A stretch of 10,279 nucleotides of DNA from DAOVGZ01 sp964477815 (GTDB taxonomy: Bacteria; Babelota; Babeliae; Babelales; Vermiphilaceae). Under the pieces are notes generated by a model that was given only the letters and a program-made list of their open reading frames with translations, was not told the DNA's origin and made no database searches. This document shows, piece by piece, positions 1 through 6,660 of this stretch; the stretch's first letter is position 1, and every line of letters starts with the position of its first letter. The stretch is from NCBI GenBank assembly GCA_964477815.1, contig CAYZEO010000031.1, forward strand, positions 1 through 10,279, in the 5' to 3' direction. The position numbers were made by a program, and so were the translations under genes.

Positions 1-2
1 AA

Positions 3-311
3 ATGAAAGTTTCTAGAATAGAAAATCAATTAAAAAAAGGCATGGAATGTCTTAAAAATAAGTGGTTCTCTCTTCAGTCAAGCTTTAAAAGCCTATTCTC
101 ATCCAATGAAAATAAAAAAAAATGCGGGAAATCACAAAAGAACATATTCAAAAATGACCGCATGATCAAAGACCTTTTGAACAAACTCGAAAAAAAGAAA
201 AAACAACAAGAGAAAAAGAATATAACCTCAGAAAAGATAAAACCCCAAAAAACAATAGATGGAAAAAAAATAAAGAAAAGAAAGAGTATAGATGACTGGG
301 GATTTATTTGA
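3..311 (+). CDS. Lysine-rich hypothetical protein (possibly a C-terminal fragment)
   Basis: I do not recognise this protein. Its 102 residues include roughly 28 lysines, many in runs (for example EKKKKQQEKK around residues 63-72), with few acidic residues, so it is strongly basic. The N-terminal third has some hydrophobic and aromatic residues (KWFSLQSSFKSLF, about 20-32) but no signal peptide or membrane segment. The rest looks low-complexity and charged, either disordered or helical, and ends in DDWGFI. The ATG lies at base 3, so the true start and any ribosome binding site may be outside the window; this could be the tail of a longer gene. Its last 8 bases overlap the end of the convergent prfA gene, leaving no room for a terminator between them. 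Nucleic-acid binding would suit the charge but is only a guess. Confidence 0.5.
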   Translation: MKVSRIENQLKKGMECLKNKWFSLQSSFKSLFSSNENKKKCGKSQKNIFKNDRMIKDLLNKLEKKKKQQEKKNITSEKIKPQKTIDGKKIKKRKSIDDWGFI

Positions 312-1380
312 AACGCTCTAAAATAGATGCTACTCTGCGCATTTTTCTATCCTGCTCTCGCAACGCCTGAACTATTTCGTCCATCTGTCCTTCCATCACC
401 ATATCCAATTTTTTGAGCGTCAAATTTACTTGATGATCAGTCACACGATTTTGTGGATAATTGTACGTCCGCACCTTTTCTGAACGCCCACCTGTGCCAA
501 CCTGAGTTTTGCGCATCTTGCTCATCTGAGCTTGCTGCTTTTCTATCTGGGCAACGAGAAGCCTTGATTGCAACTGCTTCATCGCCTTTGCCTTATTTTT
601 ATGCTGCGAACGCTCATCTTGGCAAGAGACGACAACGCCTGTCGGGACATGCGTAATTCGCACCGCAGAATCTGTGGTATTAACATGCTGACCCCCAGCG
701 CCACTTGCCCTGAACACATCAATGCGCAAATCGGCTGGATTGATAGAGACATCAACCTCCTTAGCCTCTGGCAAAACCGCAACCGTAGCCGTTGATGTGT
801 GAATGCGACCAGAACCCTCTGTTGCAGGAACTCGCTGAACACGATGCACACCAGACTCGCCCTTTAGATGTCCATACACATCCTTTCCTTTAATGTGCAG
901 AACAACCTCACGAAAGCCACCAAGATCTGTAGAACTAGAACCTTCAACCTCAGCACGCCAACCTTTACTCAAAGCATAGTTGGTATACATTTTCAATAAA
1001 TCAGCGGCGAATAACGCCGCCTCTTGGCCACCTGTTCCCGCGCGTATTTCGAGAAAAACCGACCTATCATCATGTTTATCTGGTGGATACATCAAACTAT
1101 CAAGTTGATCCTGTTTCACCTTAAGCTCACGTTCAAGGCCAGAAATCTCTTCTTGATACAGCTCAACCATCTGCTCATCCACGTTTGCCTCCAAGAGGTC
1201 TTTGTTCTCTTCAATTTCGGAATTGATAGCCTGAACTTCATCGTATGCGGCCAAAAGGGTAGAAAGACTAGAAAGCTCTTTTTGCAAATTGTGACGCTCC
1301 GAGCTCTTCAAAGCCGGATCTGTCAACCTTTTGGTCAACTCATCACAGCGACTACGAAGCTCTTCCCACTGGTTAAACAT
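304..1380 (-). CDS. prfA: Peptide chain release factor 1 (RF1)
   Basis: This cytoplasmic class I release factor recognises UAA and UAG in the ribosomal A site and triggers hydrolysis of peptidyl-tRNA. At 358 residues it has the usual RF1 length. Visible features are an N-terminal coiled-coil domain (about 1-100), the conserved segment AGTGGQEA near 114-121, the RF1-type stop-recognition tripeptide PAT at 185-187 (RF2 has SPF), and the catalytic GGQ at 229-231 within GAGGQHVNTTDSAVR. The C-terminal region has the expected NYPQNRVTDH segment (307-316). The ATG lies 22 bases after the rpmE stop, with a weak AAGGG upstream, so the two genes are probably co-transcribed. prmC, which methylates the GGQ glutamine and often follows prfA, is not adjacent; a convergent lysine-rich ORF takes its place and overlaps the 3' end. 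No terminator is visible at the end of the gene. Confidence 0.97.
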   Translation of the reverse strand: MFNQWEELRSRCDELTKRLTDPALKSSERHNLQKELSSLSTLLAAYDEVQAINSEIEENKDLLEANVDEQMVELYQEEISGLERELKVKQDQLDSLMYPPDKHDDRSVFLEIRAGTGGQEAALFAADLLKMYTNYALSKGWRAEVEGSSSTDLGGFREVVLHIKGKDVYGHLKGESGVHRVQRVPATEGSGRIHTSTATVAVLPEAKEVDVSINPADLRIDVFRASGAGGQHVNTTDSAVRITHVPTGVVVSCQDERSQHKNKAKAMKQLQSRLLVAQIEKQQAQMSKMRKTQVGTGGRSEKVRTYNYPQNRVTDHQVNLTLKKLDMVMEGQMDEIVQALREQDRKMRRVASILERFK

Positions 1381-1402
1381 CGCTCAGTGAACCCTTGCAA
1401 AA

Positions 1403-1618
1403 CTACTTCTTATTTTTTTTAAATTTCTTGTACTTAGCTTGGAATTTCTCGATTCTACCGGCAGTATCAACAAACTTTTGATCACCCGTGTAGAAGGGAT
1501 GGCATTTTGAACATAATGTCGTTTTGATAGCCTTTGAAGTAGAGCGGGTTTCAAACGTCGCACCACACGTACAAATAGCCTTAACGTCAAACAATTCCGG
1601 ATGAATATCCTTTTTCAC
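1403..1618 (-). CDS. rpmE: 50S ribosomal protein bL31 (zinc-binding type)
   Basis: This 71-residue protein of the large ribosomal subunit bridges to the small subunit in known ribosomes. It begins MKKDIHPE and carries the typical bL31 core (KAICTCGATFETRST, then LCSKCHPFYTG). The four zinc ligands of the C+ form are all present: Cys16, Cys18, Cys36 and Cys39, so the protein probably binds zinc. The C-terminus is a lysine-rich tail (FQAKYKKFKKNKK). The start is GTG at 1618-1616, supported by the ribosome binding site GAGGGA a few bases upstream; no ATG fits as well. The stop is TAG, the codon read by RF1 and not RF2, and the RF1 gene begins 22 bases later in a different frame. rpmE next to prfA is a common arrangement in bacteria. 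Confidence 0.95.
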   Translation of the reverse strand: MKKDIHPELFDVKAICTCGATFETRSTSKAIKTTLCSKCHPFYTGDQKFVDTAGRIEKFQAKYKKFKKNKK

Positions 1619-1638
1619 AATTGTCCCTCATCTCTTAC

Positions 1639-1653
1639 GATCGACACGCGATC
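1639..1653 (-). promoter_or_regulatory. Small hairpin in the rpmE leader
   Basis: A perfect 5-bp stem (GATCG/CGATC) with a 5-base loop sits about a dozen bases upstream of the rpmE ribosome binding site, in the probable 5' leader. Autogenous control of rpmE through its leader is known in gammaproteobacteria, so a regulatory role is possible, but the stem is short and could be chance. Read on the plus strand, the same hairpin is followed by T6 (1655-1660), but no plus-strand gene ends here. Confidence 0.25.
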
Positions 1654-1688
1654 ATTTTTTGACCATTTAATCATCTTATTTCAACTAT

Positions 1689-1717
1689 AGTATCGTAAAA
1701 AAAGCTATTTTTGTAAA
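1689..1717 (-). promoter_or_regulatory. Candidate promoter for rpmE-prfA
   Basis: Reading the minus strand, TTTACA (1717-1712) is followed after 17 bases by GATACT (1694-1689), a moderate sigma-70-like match. It lies in the 120-base gap between the antiporter stop and the rpmE GTG, leaving a leader of roughly 65 bases that contains the hairpin at 1639-1653. The overlapping TACTAT or TATAGT could equally be the -10 element. Confidence 0.35.
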
Positions 1718-1738
1718 GGAGACGCCTATTATCGGCAT

Positions 1739-3490
1739 CTAGTTAGCCCGAATGACCTCCAGCTCAGCACTTACTGACCTTTTAACCTCATCTAGGATAC
1801 GCTCGATTTTCTTCTTGTCCCCCTCAAAAATTATTCCCTCATTTGGAGAGAGTATGATTTTTACATTGTGCCCTTCAATATTGACGATTTTGCGTCCCTC
1901 ACTCATCTGAATGTTTGTATTTTTAAATGCTGGCAACGCCTCAATCCTTCCCACGATAATATTAAACATCTGAGTTGACCCTATTACCTTGAAAAGGCCA
2001 ATGTTGAGAATATACTCACCTGGCTTTGCTCCATCTTTTATTCGAGCATCAAAAACGGAAAATCCTAAAGACAGCAAAATGGGTGAAATTACTGATGAAA
2101 GCACAATAACAATAACCGACATGACATACAAATCGTGCGTCAAAACACGAGCTCCATGCAAAATAGTTGCAACAACCAGTCCCACCTCACCACGAGCAGA
2201 CATCGAAGAACCAAACAAAAAGCCTTCGAGCAATGTCCATTTATTCTTACCTCGTCTCCCAAAAATATTACTTAAACCAATCGCCATAAAACAGGCAACG
2301 TGTTTAGAAAAGACAGCCAGAAATAGAAGCAAGAGAACGCTCCACCACTGAGAAGATCTCAAAATTGTAATATCAACCTGCAATCCGATTGAACCCAAAA
2401 AAAGGGGCAACAGTACAGCTGTCACAAAAGGGGAAATAACTTTTTCTGCCTGGTGCCGCTTGTCACCCATTCTATGAAAAAGACCGGCAAAATAAGCTCC
2501 AGTGATTCCAGAAAGCCCACCTACCAATTCGGCAAAAGAAAAATATAAAAACATCACACCATTTGCGATGGGTGCAATAAGATGTGAAAGCTTCAATCTA
2601 TGGAAAAGCCGAATAAGCGGAGGAATAATAAAATAACCGGTGAAAAATATGACTGCAAAAGAAACAACCATATAAACAACAGCTTGCGCAATTCCACCAG
2701 CATGAGGCCCAACCTCTACCCCACACGATTCACCTAAGGTGCCACCCTGAAGACAAATAAGGAAAAGTGACAATACAATAACAGCGGCAATATCATCTAT
2801 AACCGCAGCGCCCAGGGTCGCTTTAGAAACACGCAAATGCATTTTATTTTTAGCAAAAAACATCGCAATTGGAATCGATACACTAGTAGCAGCAAAAACG
2901 AGCCCCAGGCCTAGAGACTGCACCAAGGCAAACCCTCCACCATAAAGAAACCAATAAAATCCACCTGAGACCATCACAATTGGAACAACCGCCCCCAAAA
3001 TACCTGCCGAAACGGCAGTAACTCCAACATTCAGAATGTCTTTAATATCCGTTTCGTGTCCAGCTATCCACAACAAATAAGGAACCGTAAAAACTGAAGA
3101 AAGCAAAAGAACGAAAATGATAAACATATCAGATGACGGCAAGAGATACCGAACGTTCGTCACCCAATCAAAAGAAACAAAAGGAATTGAAAAAATGGCT
3201 CGACCTTTGATATCAAGCAAAGAGGGCCCAAGAAGCACTCCACCTATAATTTGACCAGCAATAACTGGAAGACGGAATATAATCTTGAACAATTTCCCAA
3301 CAAATGTAGTCCAAAGCAGAAGAGCAGCCAAAAATAGAGCACACTTTGCAATAAACTGCGGATTGAGACCTGATGATACAAGCACCCCTTCGGGCACATT
3401 CACTGTTTGCATTTTGGCACATACCGAAAAAGGAACTAAAAAGAAATAAATAAACGAAAAGATTTTTGCAAACATCCACGCTATAGACAT
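1739..3490 (-). CDS. CPA2-family monovalent cation/proton antiporter
   Basis: This inner-membrane antiporter (Na+/H+ exchanger fold) probably exchanges Na+ or K+ for protons. The CPA2 signature GQIIGGVLLGP lies at 79-89, the TM4-like ATSVS at 201-205, an Asp-Asp pair at 232-233 in AAVIDDIAAV (the ion-binding site of NhaA/NapA-type antiporters), and SARGEVGLVV at 431-440, as in Kef-like proteins. There are about 12 core membrane helices. The N-terminus has an extra hydrophobic stretch (about 5-24) ending in VCA, which looks like a signal peptide or an extra helix. After the last helix, a soluble tail of about 95 residues (485-583) lacks the nucleotide-binding glycine pattern of the RCK/TrkA-N domain of Kef channels. 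The ATG has AAGGGG upstream. The gene stands alone between divergent neighbours. Ion specificity cannot be read from the sequence. Confidence 0.88.
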   Translation of the reverse strand: MSIAWMFAKIFSFIYFFLVPFSVCAKMQTVNVPEGVLVSSGLNPQFIAKCALFLAALLLWTTFVGKLFKIIFRLPVIAGQIIGGVLLGPSLLDIKGRAIFSIPFVSFDWVTNVRYLLPSSDMFIIFVLLLSSVFTVPYLLWIAGHETDIKDILNVGVTAVSAGILGAVVPIVMVSGGFYWFLYGGGFALVQSLGLGLVFAATSVSIPIAMFFAKNKMHLRVSKATLGAAVIDDIAAVIVLSLFLICLQGGTLGESCGVEVGPHAGGIAQAVVYMVVSFAVIFFTGYFIIPPLIRLFHRLKLSHLIAPIANGVMFLYFSFAELVGGLSGITGAYFAGLFHRMGDKRHQAEKVISPFVTAVLLPLFLGSIGLQVDITILRSSQWWSVLLLLFLAVFSKHVACFMAIGLSNIFGRRGKNKWTLLEGFLFGSSMSARGEVGLVVATILHGARVLTHDLYVMSVIVIVLSSVISPILLSLGFSVFDARIKDGAKPGEYILNIGLFKVIGSTQMFNIIVGRIEALPAFKNTNIQMSEGRKIVNIEGHNVKIILSPNEGIIFEGDKKKIERILDEVKRSVSAELEVIRAN

Positions 3491-3532
3491 ATAGGCCCCT
3501 TAAAATCGACACAAAACACCTACTTTCAATTT

Positions 3533-3560
3533 ATTGTACGCCTGAGCAAGATAAAAACAA
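3533..3560 (-). promoter_or_regulatory. Candidate promoter for the antiporter gene
   Basis: On the minus strand, TTGTTT (3560-3555) and TACAAT (3538-3533) are 16 bases apart, about 45 bases upstream of the antiporter ATG. The -10 matches five of six consensus bases; the -35 is weak. It lies in a divergent intergenic region shared with the plus-strand operon starting at 3705. Confidence 0.35.
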
Positions 3561-3637
3561 GAGAAAGCATCTTTATATCAACTTATAAAAGGTGTAGATG
3601 CGGCACCACGCAAAAAGCGCCCCAAATAGAAATTTTA

Positions 3638-3665
3638 TTGATTTTAGCTCGTCGATATATATAAC
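3638..3665 (+). promoter_or_regulatory. Candidate promoter for the secreted lysine-rich operon
   Basis: TTGATT (3638-3643) and TATAAC (3660-3665) are separated by 16 bases, matching four and five of six consensus positions, with an alternative TATATA overlapping at 3658. It would start transcription about 30 bases before the ATG at 3705, leaving a short leader that contains the ribosome binding site AGGAG. Confidence 0.45.
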
Positions 3666-3704
3666 CTTAAAAAAGAAGGGACTTTACAAAAAAAGGAGAC
3701 TTTC

Positions 3705-4082
3705 ATGAAAAAAATCGCTTTAGTGGCTGTTGTTATTGCAGCAATCGGCGCAACTCAGGTCATTACACGAAGCGTTGTAACAAAAATAATCATAAAGACT
3801 GCTGATGATGCTCTAAAAAAATCTCCTCAAGCAAAGCGATTGGCGATGCGAATAGGTAAAGAAAAAGCAACAACAGTAATTGAGCATTACTTAAAACTAA
3901 GGATCACGATTACAAGTATGCAAAAACAGATCAACAAGCTCAACAAGCAGCTCGAAAAAGCCTCCGGCGCAAAAAAGGTAGCACTGAGAGCTCCATTTGA
4001 CCAAATTAAAAAAAATCACCGAAAATCATACCTTAAAATTCAAGCTCTTATAAAAATGTACCCAGAATTAAAAGATCTATAA
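3705..4082 (+). CDS. Small basic exported or membrane-anchored helical protein, unknown function
   Basis: I do not recognise this 125-residue protein. MKK followed by a hydrophobic stretch at about 4-19 (IALVAVVIAAIGATQV) looks like a signal peptide or an uncleaved N-terminal anchor; no clear AxA site is visible. The remainder is lysine-rich and probably all helical. Residues about 60-88 (with SMQKQINKLNKQLEKASG) have the hydrophobic spacing of a short coiled coil. It ends in LIKMYPELKDL. There are no cysteines. AGGAG lies 7 bases before the ATG. The next gene starts 19 bases after this stop and also encodes an exported lysine-rich protein, so the two probably form an operon and may act together. 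It could be a small envelope-associated or secreted protein; nothing identifies a partner. Confidence 0.7.
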   Translation: MKKIALVAVVIAAIGATQVITRSVVTKIIIKTADDALKKSPQAKRLAMRIGKEKATTVIEHYLKLRITITSMQKQINKLNKQLEKASGAKKVALRAPFDQIKKNHRKSYLKIQALIKMYPELKDL

Positions 4083-4101
4083 CCATTACTGAGGAAAAAG
4101 T

Positions 4102-5049
4102 ATGAAGAAAGTATCCTTTTTAATTATTATTTTAACGGCAAATATTTTTATTGTACCCGGAATAAGAAGCGCCGCTGATCTAATTGAAGTCCAGCCTGGA
4201 TCTGCGGCAGGGTTAATTTCTCCGGAGCCACAACAACAAATTCCTACAACCATTTTTGAAGAACAAAAAGAATATTTTGTACCACGACAAACAGTCCAAC
4301 CTACACTTCCCGGCCCTTTTGGAGAAGAAAAACCAGCTCCTAAACGCAAAAAAATAAGCCTCACCAAGCCATTGTTCGGAATTATAGAAAAAGTGAAACT
4401 TATCACACCAATGCTAAAAGGTGCAAAAGAAATAGGAGAGCTCTTTCTCAACCTTTTCGGCCTAGATGAGATAAATCAAAAAGTAGAAATTTTAATTAAT
4501 TCCTCAATTAAACTTGCTAAAGAATTAAAAAGAAAGGGCGGCGCTAGAATAGAACGCCTTGATGAGCTCTTTATCGCTATGCAAGAAGCAACTGTTCCTC
4601 TCATGAGCAACTTGCAAGAAGTAATAACTGGGATAACTAAACAATTGAAGTGGATTACCCCTATTTTAAAACTTGGCAGAAAAACGATCAAAATAACAAC
4701 TACTAAAATAGATTTTTCTGACGAAAATTTCCCCGAAGGGAAAAAGATTAAGGTGGTTAAAGAAATCCCTGTAAAACAGATTATCAAAGAGCTTCCAGGC
4801 CTCATTGTTGATAACTTTTTCAGACCAATAAAACTATATACATCTATAATTGGCAACCTCATTGAAACCATAAAACAAACCCAAAAAACAGTAACAGAGA
4901 AAATAAAAGAAAAAGTGAAAGAATTCCCAGAAAAAACTAAACAGACAATAGAAAAAACTAAAAAAACAATCAAAGAAGGTCTCAAAAAAGAAATTGGAAA
5001 AGTAAAAGAACAGATAAAAAAAGAAACTCTCAAGCCATTTATTCAGTAA
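4102..5049 (+). CDS. Secreted lysine-rich protein with C-terminal 11-residue repeats, unknown function
   Basis: I do not recognise this 315-residue protein. It starts with a good Sec signal peptide (MKK, then a hydrophobic core at about 5-19), with likely cleavage after SAA at residue 25. A proline- and glutamine-rich, probably disordered segment follows (about 40-85). A mostly helical domain (about 86-250) has hydrophobic patches such as IGELFLNLFGLDEI and QLKWITPILKLG. Residues 254-308 form five 11-residue units with very high lysine and glutamate content. There are no cysteines and no catalytic motif. The ribosome binding site GAGGA lies 6 bases before the ATG. The gene is second in a two-gene operon ended by a strong hairpin. 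The layout suggests a periplasmic or released protein with an amphipathic tail that could bind membranes or form a coiled coil; a role in host interaction is only speculation. Confidence 0.75.
   Translation: MKKVSFLIIILTANIFIVPGIRSAADLIEVQPGSAAGLISPEPQQQIPTTIFEEQKEYFVPRQTVQPTLPGPFGEEKPAPKRKKISLTKPLFGIIEKVKLITPMLKGAKEIGELFLNLFGLDEINQKVEILINSSIKLAKELKRKGGARIERLDELFIAMQEATVPLMSNLQEVITGITKQLKWITPILKLGRKTIKITTTKIDFSDENFPEGKKIKVVKEIPVKQIIKELPGLIVDNFFRPIKLYTSIIGNLIETIKQTQKTVTEKIKEKVKEFPEKTKQTIEKTKKTIKEGLKKEIGKVKEQIKKETLKPFIQ
4861..5025 (+). repeat. Five tandem 11-residue (hendecad) protein repeats
   Basis: Residues 254-308 of the gene starting at 4102 divide into five 11-residue units with no gaps. 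Unit position 4 is Ile257, Ile268, Thr279, Ile290, Val301. Position 5 is always Lys (258, 269, 280, 291, 302). Position 6 is Gln/Glu throughout. Position 8 is Gln261, Val272, Ile283, Leu294, Ile305. Such periodicity is known in LEA group 3 proteins, apolipoproteins and right-handed coiled coils. The DNA itself is only loosely repeated, so the repeat is old or kept by selection on the protein. Confidence 0.7.
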
Positions 5050-5062
5050 AGCCAATTCACAG

Positions 5063-5101
5063 AGGCCGGATAAGATTCCATGATCCGGCCTATTCCTTTT
5101 T
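5063..5101 (+). terminator. Rho-independent terminator of the secreted lysine-rich operon
   Basis: A perfect 9-bp GC-rich stem (AGGCCGGAT/ATCCGGCCT, 5063-5071 with 5083-5091) with an 11-base loop is followed by a T-rich tail ending in TTTTT at 5097-5101. It lies 13 bases after the stop at 5049. On the minus strand the stem has no T tract, so it is unlikely to serve the convergent ABC exporter operon. Confidence 0.85.
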
Positions 5102-5167
5102 ATTCAAAAAGATTTTTCCGCATCTACCAAAAAAACCAATAATTCAAAACCCTGTGCTCACTACATT

Positions 5168-5926
5168 TCATCGGTATACAAGCTTTTTAAATAAATGCAC
5201 CAGGCCAGCAATAAGTCCAACCTGTAAAAGAATGCCTATCAAAAGCACAAGCCACCAGAAATTATTGCCTGCAAAAGCCATCCAATAAGCCTTGCATACT
5301 AAAAACGGAGGAAATAAACTAAAAAGCCACTGCCATGGTTCAGAAACAAACCAAGCAATTAAAATAATCCACCCTGCTAGGCCGGCAAACTTTGCAATCG
5401 CCAATCCCTGCACTTTATTTTGGGCAAATGTCGCATAAAACAATGTTGCTATCGGGGCAATAAAAGAGGCCCCTGCTGCAATTACAATTAATTTACCAAT
5501 CGGAAGAATTGCCTGGCCTATAAAAAGAACTTGAACTATCACAGTTGCGGTCGCAATAATCATCGGAACAAAAATACGAAACAAAATATATTGTGTAAAA
5601 GAGAGAGGCGTTACAAGCATTGCCCTGAGGGTATTGTCATCTTTTTCGTCAAGAAGCGCAAAACCAAAAATTGTGCCAATAATCAAAGATCCTTGAAAAA
5701 CAGCCAGAAAAGATATAATTAATGGATATATTGAAGCGAGACTGGCAATACTCCAATAAGGAAGAATTTCTCGTTGCACAAGATACTTGTCTAGCAATGG
5801 TAGACCAAAACGAAGCACAACACTGATTACAACAATAAAAAACGACATAAAAATAAGAAAGCTATCCCGCAAAATAAGCCTGAAATCTTTTTTTATCAGA
5901 GACCGTGCGTGTTTTATTATTTGCAT
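5168..5926 (-). CDS. ABC-2 type exporter permease (second permease of the operon)
   Basis: This 252-residue integral membrane subunit, with about six helices, belongs to a three-gene ABC-2 exporter. After a cytoplasmic N-terminus (MQIIKHARSLIKKDFR) comes the first helix (about 22-42). The segment LLDEKDDNTLRAMLVTPLS (91-109) matches the EKD..TL cytoplasmic segment found in this permease group and seen in the partner permease. The reading frame stays open up to 6031, but the ATG at 5926 is the better start: it lies just 5 bases after the partner's stop, has GGGG upstream, and begins with normal permease sequence. The layout of one ATPase and two small permeases resembles the Rv2686c-Rv2688c type of exporter linked to fluoroquinolone efflux in mycobacteria. 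The real substrate is unknown. This is the last gene of the operon; no convincing terminator follows it. Confidence 0.82.
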   Translation of the reverse strand: MQIIKHARSLIKKDFRLILRDSFLIFMSFFIVVISVVLRFGLPLLDKYLVQREILPYWSIASLASIYPLIISFLAVFQGSLIIGTIFGFALLDEKDDNTLRAMLVTPLSFTQYILFRIFVPMIIATATVIVQVLFIGQAILPIGKLIVIAAGASFIAPIATLFYATFAQNKVQGLAIAKFAGLAGWIILIAWFVSEPWQWLFSLFPPFLVCKAYWMAFAGNNFWWLVLLIGILLQVGLIAGLVHLFKKLVYR

Positions 5927-5931
5927 AACAA

Positions 5932-6660
5932 CTACCCCACTTTCACTGTAATGTGTTTTACAAAAGCACGCTTTGCCAACAGCCACAAACCAACAATCGT
6001 CGCTACCGTATAGCCAATACCATAAATCCACATAAAAAAAGAAAGATCAGTGTATGCTCCCCTCATAAGCATTGCAGGCGCACTTGTTGGAATAAGCAAA
6101 AAGAGAGGATGTTGTACCCAATCTAAAAAGTATAGCGCTGGAAGCTGTAAAATTCCGACAAACAAACCGACAGGAATTAAAACGTCCGTTATTTTTTCGT
6201 AGCGAACAACCATAATCAGACCAACGAGGCAATAAATAATCCCTATTGCCATAATCCCAAAAAATAAAGGAACCAAACGAGGAACGATAATGCCATACCC
6301 CATAAAAAATCTGATCCCGGTGGCACCAACAATCGTGACAACCCCTTCCAACGTTGCTAATAAACTGAGTGAAATCATTTTCGACCAAAGATACTCGGAT
6401 ACTCTCAAAGGAGAAATAGCAACCGCACCTAGTGTCCGTTCATCTTTTTCAAAAAGAACCATTCCAATGATGTACAATAATGTTGAACCTCCAACAGTTA
6501 AAAGAATCAATGTGGGAACAGCGAAAATAAACTGATCTGGACGAACCAAAAAAGCAAGCGCAACCGCAACTATAGCAGAAATTCCTGCGCCAATTGCATA
6601 AAGATTATTGCGAAACTGAACAAGAATATCTGTTTTGAGTGCAGACAATAAACGATTCAT
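5932..6660 (-). CDS. ABC-2 type exporter permease (first permease of the operon)
   Basis: This 242-residue membrane subunit has about six helices. The N-terminus (MNRLLSALKTDILVQFRNN) is a cytoplasmic amphipathic helix, as in ABC-2 permeases. The segment LFEKDERTLGAVAISPLRVSEYL (69-91) carries the EKDERTL motif typical of permeases related to the mycobacterial Rv2686c/Rv2687c pair, a region expected to contact the ATPase. Its ATG overlaps the ATPase stop as ATGA, a sign of translational coupling and equal subunit production. The second permease begins 5 bases after this TAG stop. The two permeases share the EKD..TL motif but otherwise look quite different, so they probably form a heterodimeric pore. 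Export of a lipid, peptide or drug is possible; the sequence does not decide. Confidence 0.85.
   Translation of the reverse strand: MNRLLSALKTDILVQFRNNLYAIGAGISAIVAVALAFLVRPDQFIFAVPTLILLTVGGSTLLYIIGMVLFEKDERTLGAVAISPLRVSEYLWSKMISLSLLATLEGVVTIVGATGIRFFMGYGIIVPRLVPLFFGIMAIGIIYCLVGLIMVVRYEKITDVLIPVGLFVGILQLPALYFLDWVQHPLFLLIPTSAPAMLMRGAYTDLSFFMWIYGIGYTVATIVGLWLLAKRAFVKHITVKVG

Noticed and set aside
1384..1590. 68-residue minus-strand frame overlapping rpmE
   Set aside because: It is an out-of-frame shadow of rpmE, whose four zinc cysteines and bL31 core are clear.
1639..1660. Plus-strand hairpin plus T6 as a terminator
   Set aside because: No plus-strand gene ends nearby and the stem is only 5 bp; a part in the rpmE leader is as likely.
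1724..1738. Short hairpin (ATGCC/GGCGT on the minus strand) as terminator of the antiporter gene
   Set aside because: The stem is only 5 bp with one G-T pair and is not followed directly by a T tract.
2020..2040. RCK/TrkA-N nucleotide-binding domain after the antiporter core, as in KefB/KefC
   Set aside because: The tail is only about 95 residues and lacks the glycine-rich nucleotide-binding pattern, so a Kef channel assignment is not supported.
4086..4451. 121-residue minus-strand open frame opposite the start of the secreted protein gene
   Set aside because: The plus-strand frame has a signal peptide, ribosome binding site and operon context; the reverse frame has none.
4476..5033. 185-residue open frame antisense to the secreted lysine-rich gene
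   Set aside because: It is the complement of an AAA/GAA-rich gene, which automatically gives long Phe/Ser-rich frames without stops; it has no independent support.
5927..6031. Longer start for the second ABC permease at 6031
   Set aside because: The extra 35 residues would overlap the first permease gene out of frame and do not look like a permease N-terminus. The ATG at 5926 has a ribosome binding site and sits 5 bases after the previous stop.
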